From: Armillaria gallica
Taxonomy: Eukaryota > Basidiomycota > Agaricomycetes > Agaricales > Physalacriaceae
Length of the DNA: 64,000 nt
Assembly: GCA_037576215.1 (NCBI GenBank)
Contig: JBANDB010000008.1
Location: forward strand, 3,100,001-3,164,000
Direction: 5' to 3'
Position 1 is the first letter of the stretch, and each line of letters starts with the position of its first letter. Shown in pieces: positions 21,601-32,069 of the stretch. The notes beneath the pieces were generated by a model. The model did not search any database and was not told the origin of the DNA. It saw nothing but the letters and a program-made list of their open reading frames with translations. The position numbers and the translations under genes were made by a program.

Positions 21601-22479
21601 TGTCGAGCCGAGGACGTTCGACGTCGCCAAAACCACTGCAAGACAGAGACCGTGATGCATCTATGTCTCCGCCAGCATCTCCCAATGCCAACGCCAAGGT
21701 CGTCATCGTAACGCACCTCACTAGAAACGTCGTCGAATCTCACCTCCAAACCATCTTTGGTTTCTATGGCCACATAACAAAAATTGACCTGCCGTTATTC
21801 GGAAAATGTGTGCTCTACTGTTTTCCTTTTTTCTTCTTTTTTGACGAGCTCACTACTCGCAGCTGGGCAAAACAGAGGAAAAGCTGCTGTGGAATACTCT
21901 GACCCACCTTCAGCACACAAGGCTGCCTCGCATATGAACGGTGGCCAGCTTGACGGAGCTATACTCAAGGTCGAGCTATCTAATCTTCCAGTGCGGTCAC
22001 GTTCGCGCTCGCCCAAGCCGCGTCGGGGCGCACGTTCCTTCTCTCGCTCCTACTCCCGATCTCGGACACGTTCACGCTCTCCACCTGGAAGATTCCGTCG
22101 TCGAGGAGGATGGGACGGGTACAGAGGAGGACGAGGCGGCAGGAGAGGCGGGGGCTTCTATCGTCCGGGACGTTCTCGCACCCGGTCGCGCTCTCGGTCA
22201 CCTCCACGCCGGAGTGGTGATCGACTCGGACCCAGGAGGCGTTCCCCGAGTTATCAGCGGGGAGGTTACGGCAGAAGGTCCAGGTCGAGAAGCTATTCTG
22301 TTCGCTCCAGTCGCTCAAGGTCCAGATCTTACTCGCGTTCCCGCTCGAGGTCATCATACTCCTCGTATTCTAAGTATAGCAGGAGCAGGAGTAGGTCTAG
22401 GTCTGCCAGTAGGGGCAGGAGGAGCCATAGTCGGGATGATATACGTGACAGTCGATCCAGATCGCCTATGCGGGATTAA
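21601..22479 (+). CDS. RNPS1-like SR protein (RRM plus RS domain)
   Basis: An RNA-binding protein of the RNPS1 type, in animals part of the ASAP/PSAP complexes that join the exon junction complex and tune splicing. The N-terminus is short and Ser/Pro-rich; the RRM runs from KVVIVTHLTRNVVESHLQ and FGFYGHITKIDLP to GKAAVEYSDPPSAHKAASHM and GGQLDGAILKVEL. The hallmark of RNPS1 is LTRNV followed by a DGGQ-like helix, as here. The C-terminal half is an RS domain with RGG boxes and many SRSRSRS repeats. There is one intron, 21808-21861, splitting the Ser codon after FGK. A competing frame across the RS region is open but has no RNA-binding motif. The start is the ATG at 21601. Confidence 0.9.
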
Positions 22480-22513
22480 GATACTTGTACTTGCAGACCA
22501 CAGGATACTTCAG

Positions 22514-22619
22514 TAAGCGTACTTGTCTACGACAGTATCCCTGCCCTTGATAGCTTTTTAAACACGTTAAGGTCATCCCAATGAATGGTGTAAAATAAAA
22601 TTTGAAGGTGGGTTGATGA
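22514..22619 (-). repeat. Decayed fragment of the NPC1 gene (penultimate exon plus intron edges)
   Basis: The stretch matches 25253-25379, the penultimate-exon region of the NPC1 gene, in the same orientation. Shared words in order: TAAGCGTACTTGT, TACGA, AGTAT, CCTG, ATAGCTTT, GTTAAGG, CCAATGA, ATAAAA and TGAAGGT, with small gaps. The match covers flanking intron as well as exon, so it is a DNA duplication. Splice sites are lost in this copy (the acceptor AG reads AA, the donor GT reads GG on the minus strand). It lies 35 nt after the RNPS1-like stop codon, so it may be transcribed in that 3' UTR as antisense to NPC1. Confidence 0.7.
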
Positions 22620-23254
22620 AAGCCAACGATTATACGCAGACGAATATCGCGGTCACGTTTGTGTTTGTGGTCTTTGGCGACGAGTGCTACAAGAGGCGAT
22701 ATGCAAGAGTGCAATCGCTTCATTCATTTAATTCTCAGGAACACTGTTAACAATTTATGTCTGATATTACTTCGAAATGCTATGGTACAATTCTTCATAC
22801 AAAACAACAGAACAAAATTATTACTTATAGCTCAACTTGAAAGCACTTGCTAAGCCGTGCCTTCCACCGCATCGACGCTCCTTCTCAGCTTCTCAGTATA
22901 TCTCACTAATCTTGAAACAGCATAGGATATATGTGTTCGAATCGTAAAAACGTCCAAAGGAGACGATCATCGGGAGAAAGAGGTGATGGCGGAGGACTAT
23001 CACCATATAAAGCTGATATCGATATCGCAATGCAACAGCCATCGACCAAGACCCCATCTTTGACTGCTTCGGGCTCCAAAAGGGGCGGTCGCTTTTTGAC
23101 AGTGACATGATGAGGCGCATGCAGATCCTTCGGAGGGTTTCTGTGTCGTTGTGGATGTGAATACTCGAGTAGCCCTGATCGATGTTGATGTGTCCCGGAG
23201 GATGGAACAAATCCGTCACTGGATGTTAAGTGGTCTGGAATAGCTGCATCAGCC
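22620..23254. other. Intergenic, no supported gene
   Basis: Contains the likely polyadenylation region of the RNPS1-like gene and the 3' flank of the next gene. A minus-strand frame at 22893-23219 is open for 108 codons but shows no recognisable motif and is Ile/Arg/Tyr-rich in a way typical of chance frames. Confidence 0.4.
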
Positions 23255-24611
23255 TCATATCACATCAGAAGTGGGGGACACACCGTCGTCTTCACTGCTA
23301 GCATCTGTTCCGAAGGCCGCCTCTCCACATCCACCAGCATCTCCTTCATCGTCGCTTTCTTCAAAATAGTACTCTTGGCATTTCTCCTTCTGTCGCGCCC
23401 TGAGCTGTTCAAAAACACTGACGTTCTTTGACAGCTTCGGCGACAACCCAAGCATTTTGTAGCACTTTGTGAGTTTGCCCACCTCTCCTTCTGACTCTGG
23501 TACTTTATCCAGCTTGGCCAGAAAGTGAGCTCCTGGGCTGACCGGCGGCACATCAGTGCTGTGTTCTATGGACTCCAAACTCGTTGCAGGACCGCGTCTG
23601 GTACGGCCACGAGGATCAACTGCATCGTGAGGAACAGTGTATTGTGTAACAACTGTCCCGTATCTATCAGCGGTGTAAAATGTTAGTCGGGCTGTCAATG
23701 AGTGTCAATATATATGCTAGAGCAAATCAGAGCCATGAAAAATAGACTCACGGGACGTTGGCCAGCCGGCTATGTTCTGAATCTTCAGACCAACAGAGAA
23801 ATACCCACACGCAGCCCATCTCAGGGTCTCAGAAACCAATGTAGCCTCATCCTCATTCATATATGCACACTCAAAAACAAGACAAGGAGCCAGTTCTTGT
23901 AGGACATCTTGCACTATTTCGATTCTCGCGTCAGGCTCTTTCAGAGAACCGTCCCGTAGAGACTCAGCGGATGATCCCGCTATGTGTAGGTAATCTTGGA
24001 TATCGAACTCCGGATCGGAGAGTTTGCTGAGGTACAGTTTTGTGTATCCTCGCTCGAATGCACCCAAGAACTGGGGTGTAGCTGCCTCGTGCTGCGGCGA
24101 TGGATCATGGAACGAAAAGACAGACTGGGAGTCATGATCGTAGTGCATATGATAGGCACTGAGAGGCAGATCCGTTAGCAACGCCACAAGAACACAGGAA
24201 TCATACCTACGAGTCGTATGTTGACCACTCGTCAAAGAGCTGGGGTGGTACGCCAGCAGCAACAAGATAGGGACCCTCGTTGGGCCGTCGTTCTAAGCGC
24301 AGCATGGCTCGAGCCATATTGTCTCTCAAAACCCCTTGCCGAGTATGATAACGGTATACCTTCTTGTCATCGTGAGGAATATGAGGCGTATGCGATGGTC
24401 TGTAAGAATGCCTTTCAGGTATTTCAGGTATCGATGTGGGCGGTTGTGAGACCGGTCGCATGCTGGTTAGGCTCTCCATCTGCTTAGTCGAGTGAAAGGT
24501 TGGGAATAAGAAAACGGAGGAAACAGTACTGAGGGCTAGAGGACTTCGAGCAAGCGAATGATCACCGATATTAGAGTATAAAGGAGAGCCGAGTATGGAC
24601 TGCTGAGACAT
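23255..24611 (-). CDS. Conserved-looking hypothetical protein
   Basis: Not recognised. Joining frames at good GT-AG sites gives about 370 residues: a Ser/Pro-rich start (MSQQSILGSPLYSN), then VYRYHTRQGVLRDNMARAML, GPYLVAAGVPPQLFDEW, a long exon with AYHMHYDHDSQSVFSFHD, GAFERGYTKLYLSKL, FDIQDYLHIAGSSAESL, EIVQDVLQELAPCLVFECAY and ETLRWAACGYFSVGL, then YGTVVTQYTVPHDAVDPRG and an acidic tail (YYFEESDDEGD, DASSEDDG). No membrane segment or signal peptide. The long open exon with balanced composition and the clean splice joins at 24199/24158 and 23760/23699 argue that it is a real gene. It lies tail to head upstream of nothing obvious; neighbours give no clue to function. Confidence 0.62.
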
Positions 24612-24974
24612 TTCTCGAGAAAACGCGGAGCCATAGGCTCAAGAAACTGAGACAACAAAGGCAGACAGTCATGAACTTAGTCACTACCATTCTCAGTGTT
24701 CAGGTAGGCAGTGGGCACTGGTAAGTATATGTGGGAATATGCGGGTCCCGCCACGAGAGAGAAAGCTCCCGGGAAAACGCATCTAGTTCGATAGCATGGG
24801 TGTCGCTTAAGTTTGCATCAGTCAATCCATCGCCTATGCAGGACAGGGACACGTACAGACGTTTAGATTTTCAAGCGCAGATTGAGAAAGTACCATGTCA
24901 ATGAAATTATACTTGCAGATATCATTATAGGATACACAGCAGTCCATATAGCAATCCAAGTAATACAAACAAAT
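24612..24974. other. Intergenic, 3' flank of NPC1 and 5' flank of hypothetical gene
   Basis: No gene is supported here. The NPC1 stop is at 24975 and the next minus-strand start is at 24611. Confidence 0.5.
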
Positions 24975-27900
24975 CTAATCGCTAGCGATTGAATCATCGT
25001 CGGCCAAGAAAGGTCTGTGAAGCAACAGTTAGCAAACGAGAACACCAGGTCCATAGGGCTTGAAGTAACTTACGCATATTCATAATCATTTCTTATGGCA
25101 TTCGTCATCCATTCCTCGTCTGCCTCTTGTAGAGGGAATCCTGGCCCTCCCGCGACGCTAAGGATTACAGGAGCAACACTAACCCATGCAAAGCACCAGA
25201 TACAATAAGCGTGAGCCACATGCGGAAATAATAGATCTGCCAAAGGAGTCAATAAGCGTACTTGTTACGAAAGTATGCCTGACCTCTAATAGCTTTGAAC
25301 GTGTTAAGGCCAATACACACATTCCAATGAGCTTCGTAAATGTAATCCCAGATAAAACCTGAAGGTCGATTCGTCAATAACACTGCTATCGACCAAATTG
25401 CGTACTCACCGAAGGTCCGACATCAACCAAAGCAGTCCACATCCTCTCATCTCGCTCCTTCTGCCCCGCAGGGTGGTCCACAGGAAGACCCGAACCTGCG
25501 CTCATAAACGCTCTTGCCACATGCGCACAGAACTCCACCGCGATGCCTAACGAAATCACCAAGTTCACCAAGCTGATGGCGTTCAAACTGACGCCCCAAA
25601 TAGCCATCACACCCATGACTGTAACCACCGTAAGCCCCACGACACCCGTGACAATCATACCCGTGCGCCATGATCCCAAGAAGATCGCCGTTACCAAAAG
25701 CACCGCGCCCAACCCGAGTCCAAGGACCTCCTGCGTTATGGCGACAATATGCGCATATTGGTCGAAAAAGACGTAATGCAACGAGTATGGGAAGACGTAT
25801 GATCCCGTCTTCTCCGAAATGTCATCCGCAACTCGGTGAGCCGCTTCGAAGGAATGTATGAAATCCGCCTGAGACTTGAGCGGCTTGTGAAACGTCCTGA
25901 AGTGCGATGCCACTACGGATCCTTGACCTTCCTCGTCAGGTTGACTCAGTGATAGCGCCGTACCAAACGATGCTTTTCCAGCCAACGGACATTCCTCATT
26001 TGTGGGCGATATAAGCCACTGGCGTATATACTTCATGAACTCGTCGCCCTCTGGAAGCCCTCGCATCGTGATATTCCAAGCAGGCTGCCTGCCTTCGTAA
26101 CAGGGTTGGCACAATCTAGGCGAGTCGCGCTCACTGCAAAACACCTGGGGGTTTCGCTTCCGCACCCGACAACATGCTCCTTAGCGGGATCTAACCACCC
26201 AAGGAAATCATCTATCCAGGACGCGCTAGGCTCGGAGATGAAAGACGTTTCAGGGCGTTTGCGTTCGGCTTCAAGGATGTTGGCGATGGAAAGCTCGTTG
26301 CATGTGGTAAATCGACCGCAAAGTGCCTGCTGTCCGGATCTCTGGGTGACGTTGATGTCTGTCGAAACGAAGTAGACGGGAGGGCCGACGTCGAGGTATT
26401 CGTCGAGCTTATTGAAATATGGTACAAGATATGATTCAGAAGGCAATGCCAGACGTTGATCTGCATCATGTATTAGAAGTAGTCCAGGACGTAAAGGAAC
26501 AAAGGCGCACCAAGACCAAGTTCTATATGCTGCATTGAGATGACAGAAATCACGAATATGCCGGAGAACACGAGAGCGACTATGCCCTTCACGGCGGGCT
26601 TCAATAGGAACGGCGCATAATACCTCTTTATGAACCGTGCAATTTTTCCAAGCCCAGTACCGCTGGGAACATCCAGTAGCTCGATCTGGTTCGGAATTCT
26701 GATGCACGGGAAGCAATCAACACGACCAGACTAGAATGTGCCATTTAATGACAGCACCCCACACAAAACACCGAACAAAACATACCTCAGACCTCCGCAA
26801 ATCCAGCGCCAACGCACTGACAAACACCGTAACTTGGAGTAATGCATTCAAGAACACACTCCCCGCGGCGTATAACGCAAAATTCCTCACTGCCGGCATG
26901 GGCACAATAGCACCCAACGAAAAGGCAACCGTCTCCGTTATTGAGCTCAACAAGATCGACGGACCCATCTTAGCCAACGTCCGTGCCACTCTTTCCTCTG
27001 CAGAAAAGTACAATGGAACCGACGCGGCATCCACCTCGTCATGTGAAGAATCAAAAGGCGACAGATGTCCCCCACGCGACATGTTTGAATCGCCTCCATC
27101 TGACAGCCCAGCATTAGGCCCATGAAGCAAGTTCTGTCTGCCCAACTCGTGCACGAGGATGAAGACGTTATCCACGCCCACAGCCAAGATCAAGAACGGT
27201 ATAACCTCCGCGATAATCAGGTAACCTTGACACCGATCGCGGAGAAGAATCCCACGGATGATGAGACCGATAGAATGACCAAGGATATGCTAAACAGTGC
27301 GAGGGTGAACTTGGATGCAGTGAATAATGTCCGTGGGAGTCTGGGGAACCATCGTGGTGTAGTCCGCGAGTCAATCGACACGGCGCCAGATGCACCTCGC
27401 TTGAACAGACCAGGGAAATTCCTTGCCCATCTGACAAGTGATGAAATCACCCCTTCCTCTTCGGAGCGAACCCCGCTGCCCAACGCCAAAGATACGTAGA
27501 CGAACATCGCGACGTATGAAAGCACAACAATCTTCACGTCGGTGTTCGTGCTCTTGTTGATTTCCTCCTCCAATGATACTCCCGTTGAAAAGCCCAGCTC
27601 CAGCCCAGCCTCTTCACCGATCCGTTCAGACAGATCAACAAGGTAGGCGCGAAGAGCTCTTCCCATTCTTCCACGCCAGGTGCATGCGAAACCACATAAG
27701 TAATCACCATGGCTTCTGCATCAGGGTAGATTTTCCGACCCTCCTCGTCCGATGGAACACCACCCAAGACATACTGTGGTGCAAGCGGCTGCTGGAAATC
27801 CGGAAGACACTCCACGGGAGACTCGGCACATCCTTGCAGATGTCTCTCCCATGTACTCTCGTCGTATCCACTCAAGTCGTTCCCAAACCACGCGGCGAGA

Positions 27901-29364
27901 GATTGAACGACGCATGCGCCATCAGGACCGGCCGGCTTGAAGCATACATCTTCAAGTGTATACCCACCCTGGGATTTCAACCCGCGAATATCCGCCTCGA
28001 CGTCAAACCAGTATTTCAGATGGTCCCAGGATAGAACGGGTTTCTTGTCTTCGCCACTGGTGGTGATGAAAATCTGTTCGGTTCGATAGAATGGTCCAAA
28101 ATGTTCATCGAAATATTCCTTTTGGATCTTGCTCTCCGAAGTGGGTGAAACCCATAACCGTACAGGGTCTGTTTCAATCTCGAAGTTCTTCCATCCAATG
28201 TTGAGCAGTCCGACAAGAGTGAAGAAGATGAAGAAAGTCAGCCATGGATTGGAAGCTGCCCAGAGTCCAAGCCTGTAGAACGCCCGCCTCAGAACGTTGT
28301 TCAGTTTGTACTGACGTGGTTGCGCGGTCTCCACTGGGTCCAACAATGTCGTGCCCCGTCCCAGATCTTCCTCCGTCGTTATATGCATCCCGTTCCCGGT
28401 TTCATTCTCATCTAAATACTGCGCCAGAGAACCGGCACCGATCAGGCCTCGTGAATGTGACCGCGGTGAAAGCGAAGCTGTCTCTGCACTTAGAGCGACC
28501 CTCTCGTAACCTCTCTCTTTCCGTTTCCGGATAGTTCTCCCTACAACAGCACCTCCCAAGAACCCTGCCACACATAGAGACCACACGAGAATGAGAATGA
28601 ATGATAGGCACGTAATAGCGCCTACATTGCATGTGGCGGCGGCTGGTATGTCGGAGAGGGCTGGACATATGTCGGGGCAGTCGATACAGGAACATCGACT
28701 GCCAAGGTCAGTGGATGCGCAATTCCGTGGTGGAGGGTCGAGTCTCTCCATTCCCTCGGGGACCTCTACAAAAGACGGGGGAAGTCGATCTGAAATGGAC
28801 TGCCAATGGGCTTCTCGTCTCCAAGGTACTTGAGGAACGCCTTGGGCTCCTTCGCCCCGCCTCCAATAAGATCCATAGCAAATCCATTGGTGGCCCCCAT
28901 CTGAACGTTCTTACACGAGTCGAAGAAACCTTGAGAAAAGGTATCCCCAACAAAGAAGTCGATGGAAGCAACTGCCGTGCCCGACGTGGTCGACTGTGTA
29001 GATGTAACATTCAGAAAAGAGGCTTGGTTTTGGGAGCAGGTGAAGGAGCAAAAGAAAGACTTGAAGTTGTTCAAGCAAGCGGGGCAAGAGGAAATGAGGC
29101 CGGTGACCTGTGCAAAGTTGTCCCGGAGAGTAGTGAGCTGGGCGGAGGTGCAGCACGTGGGTCCTGTAGCAAAGTCGGCACCACAAACAGAGGTGAGGAG
29201 GTCGCGGTTGTCTGGCTATGGGTCCTGCTAATTAGCTGGCTTCCGGCTGCAGAGGCTGACTGATGACGCACTTGGACTGGAGGTCCATCATACGGACATG
29301 GTAGGTCTCTTCCAAACATACCCTTCCTTCCACAGGTATCCCGCATTGCACATTGCCCAGCCAT
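24975..29364 (-). CDS. NCR1: Niemann-Pick C1 sterol transporter homologue (frame broken four times)
   Basis: NPC1/Ncr1 moves sterol from the vacuolar lumen into its membrane. Blocks in order: GQCAMRDTCGRKGMFG and the Cys-rich N-terminal sterol-binding domain (TGPTCCTSAQL, CPACLNNFKSFFCSFTCS), then RQYKLNNVLRRAFYRLG, ETDPVRLWVSP and the first luminal loop, STNTDVKIVVLSYVAMFVYV and ILAVGVDNVFILVHELG (sterol-sensing domain), a Cys-rich second loop, IVAITQEVLGLGLGAVLL, AISLVNLVISLGIAVEFCAH, LIGMCVLALTRSKL, YYFRMWLTLIVSGALHGL and a C-terminus YAPFLADDDSIASD. One base is missing at each of about 27656, 27220, 26177 and 25169; no in-frame stops or lost splice sites otherwise. The signal-peptide exon upstream of the ATG at 29364 was not resolved. 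Either sequence error or a young pseudogene. Confidence 0.93.
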
Positions 29365-29538
29365 GGCGGCAGTAATGTCGAGTACCGTACAAATGACTGT
29401 GGTCGGAGGCAAGAGCAAGACGCGTGAGCGCGTATGTAAATCCCACGTGGACCAAAGTGGTCAGATCGACCCAGCTTGACGCATACGCATTCCAAATATC
29501 AAATATTCAATACATACAGACAGAATAATTAATCAAAG

Positions 29539-30608
29539 TTAAAGCTTCGGCGCGAACCTCCACAAACGACGGTAGGGAATATACAAAATGTAAGGGATGA
29601 TATAATTCTTGACAAAACCAGGCATAGGCGGGAAGCTTAATGAGCTTGGCGTGTGGATCACAACATAGACACCGAACGTTGCTTTAGGCTAGATTTCACA
29701 ATGAGCAAAGGCTCACAGAATAAAGTATTAGAAGACATGCCTGAGATTTCATATGCGCAGCCGTTTCAGCGCCAATCTTCTTGAGTTCGTCTTCGGTTAA
29801 GCCAGACTCGCGGAGGTTCAACGGTGAGAGATAAGTTAGCTCGTTCGTCATCTAAGAAAGGACCTCAGTAATTTTGCTGCATACACGAAGAGGCTTCTTA
29901 CATGCTTGCTCCAATTTTCTATCATACCGTCCACTATTTCCTTCAATTTCTTGCCGTCGAATGACTGTTGTTCATGCTCCCCAGCGACCGAGCTGTATCC
30001 ATAAGCCGCACCGCTGGGCAGACAGGACACAAGGTAATCGTGCATAGACTGAAGATTAGCCACAAAAGATTCATGTTCGCCATGAATGGCTGCTCCAGAC
30101 GTAGATGCGAATTTAGAAGGGAACATGGGCAAGTAAAATCTCTCTTCGTGACTATACACACCATTAGACAGAGGATTAGACAATCAGAGAGGAAGACCAT
30201 ACTCGTGGTGCTCTTCCATTGCAGCTACCCATTGTAGCGAATATCCTACAAAGTCTTGGACATCTTGGGGCTGAATGTCTTCCGCTTGCTGATGCCAAGT
30301 TAGTTGGCGAACCCAGTAAATGCGAGCCGACGAACCTCATAGAGACTGAGTAAACCATAGCCAAGACTGACGTGGGCACCGCCCATCATCCAGCTCTGCA
30401 TCTCAAAGAGGTCGGCGGGCTTGGTACCCTGAGCAGCAGACTCGAACACATCTATAGCAGACCGAATTTGCTCTTGGGTGGACACCATTGGGACAGTAAT
30501 GTTCAGAAGGGGTGTCGTATCGAAGACCTGAGTAGGACAGTCAAGGTAGGAGCCAGAATAATCTTGGAGACCCAAGGCTAGGAAGACGGAACAGACTGAG
30601 GTTTTCAT
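29539..30608 (-). CDS. Hemerythrin HHE-domain protein
   Basis: A fungal protein of the hemerythrin-like HHE fold (a four-helix bundle that can bind a di-iron centre). The first exon begins MKTSVCSVFLALGLQ, then FDTTPLLNITVPMVS; the helices follow in AQGTKPADLFEMQSWMMGGA, QDVQDFVGYSLQWVAAMEEH with HHE at the exon end, EERFYLPMF, HESFVANLQSMHDYLVSCL and LKEIVDGMIENWSKH. The last exons give MTNELTYLSPLNL, LTEDELKKIGAETAAHMKSQ and a C-terminal YIIPYILYIPYRRLWRF, a pattern seen in basidiomycete HHE proteins. His and Glu residues at HHE and EER could be iron ligands. The last intron may use a GC donor, but a GT alternative also fits. The start is divergent from the sirtuin relic, 135 bp away. Substrate unknown. 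Confidence 0.8.
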
Positions 30609-30743
30609 AGTAGCGAATAGGAAGCGCTGGATTTTGTCGAGAGTAGCCTAGATGCTTCCGCTGACGTCATACTTACCCGCGCGAACCACATTTGGACAAA
30701 CATTCGGGCCGGCCAAACATTCTCTCACACAGTCACCCAGGAT

Positions 30744-31140
30744 ATGTCACCAAGCTCAGATTACAAAAAGTTCAGCAAAGTCCTTTCAAATGCTAAGCAT
30801 ATCATAGTCATAGCTGGTGCAGGCCTTTCTGCAGCTTCAGGAATACCAACTTTTCGCGGTGCCGGTGGACTCTGGCGACAATACAATGCAATGTCCCTTG
30901 CCACGCCCCAGGCTTTCAAACGCGACCCTTCACTAGTCTGGCAGTTTTATCATTACCGGAGGGAAGCGTGAGTGCGACTCTTTATCGCATAATCCATGTG
31001 ATTTGACGAGAGATAGCGCACTCAAGGTTAAACCGAATGCTGCCCATCGCGCCCTTGCCGAATTCTCGCTATCGTCCATACGTTCTCGCCACGCACCCAA
31101 CTCGACATTCACCCTCATCACTCAAATTGACGGTGCCTAA
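30744..31140 (+). pseudogene. Truncated class III sirtuin (SIRT5-like) gene
   Basis: The first exon is excellent: [35 protein letters not shown] (the NAD-binding GAGxSxxSGIPxFR motif), [20 protein letters not shown]. After a normal intron come [13 protein letters not shown] and STFTLITQ, where the family has QNVDGL; here two residues are lost (QIDG) and a TAA stop follows at 31138. The catalytic His, the zinc cysteines and the rest of the Rossmann fold are absent. Downstream DNA keeps at best a faint echo (ELRP near 31620). A functional deacylase is therefore not encoded. Because exon 1 is so well kept, loss is likely recent, or the truncated frame is still under some constraint. Confidence 0.8.
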
Positions 31141-32069
31141 AGCTCTCGGATTGAATAATCGTTAGAATACGCCGGACAGTGACTACTAAGCTTTGGACAT
31201 TGGCTGAATTAACGGGTTAACGGATCTTTTACAGCTGCTATTCTGGGTCTTCTCTTTCTTGTCCTCTAGGAGCGTATCTATTTCGCTTTGTTCGAAAATA
31301 TAATTCTATCCTGATTCCTCTTACTTGGTTAGTCTCCAACAGGCAACTCCACAGCGTCAAGGCGTATTCATTGATTGGCTAGGAAGAGATTAGGAATTCT
31401 CGGCTCAAAATTCATCTGTCTCCACTTCGTGAAACGTCCTTAAGTCCACTTTCCCAATGATGGTTGGTGCGAGCGCAGTCCAATTGGCTCAAGTGCCCGC
31501 CACATCCACCGCCATCGGCGCTTTGTGGGAGGCTGCCGGTCTATTCCCACCCTCTTTCGTTCTTTGTTTACTCGTTTGTTGACCTTACGAAGCCCTGAAA
31601 CAAGAAGTTCTAGATGCGAACTTCGTCCGGTCGTCATGGGGCATTACGATGGGAGGATATGGGGCCTGGAACCCAACTTCGACGTCCGCCTATAGGCAAG
31701 GCGTTCAGCTGTAAAAACCTACCTTGAAACTTCGTCAAACTGAAGTACCGAATGTTCTTGGGCTTCCTACTTGGGGTTGCTTCGAGTCCACTGGCGATGA
31801 CCGAACCCTATGGGGATACTTAACAACGTTACATTTCGCCAAAAGGGCAAAGACCGTTAGTTACTTGGGAGACTCGGGATGGGCGGATATTAACACCATC
31901 AGCATCCTAACTCTACCTTCTCAAGATAGGTTGTAGGCATCATACCCGACAATTTCACAATCTCAGACAGTCGCGGAGGGAACTGCGCCGAGCTAACCAT
32001 TCAATCTCGGCTAGACATCCAGAAAGATATAAAGCCCCACTCCTCACTCCAGGTACTTCTCCGACCACC
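31141..32069. other. Probable decayed 3' part of the sirtuin gene and F-box 5' flank
   Basis: No open frame with recognisable motif. A possible sirtuin remnant near 31600-31660 (CELRP followed, out of frame, by a Trp-Gly) is weak. A TATAAAG-like word lies at 32024-32032, about 40 nt before the F-box start. Confidence 0.35.

Noticed and set aside
21941..22516. 191-codon frame overlapping the RS domain
   Set aside because: Shadow frame of the Arg/Ser repeats; it lacks the RRM and starts inside the coding sequence.
22893..23219. A 108-codon minus-strand frame
   Set aside because: No motif, composition like chance, and no splice partners; treated as intergenic.
29880..30240. GC donor in the last HHE intron
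   Set aside because: A GT donor three codons on with a different acceptor gives an equally good join (SQ-A-STFG), so it was not counted among the GC-AG cases.
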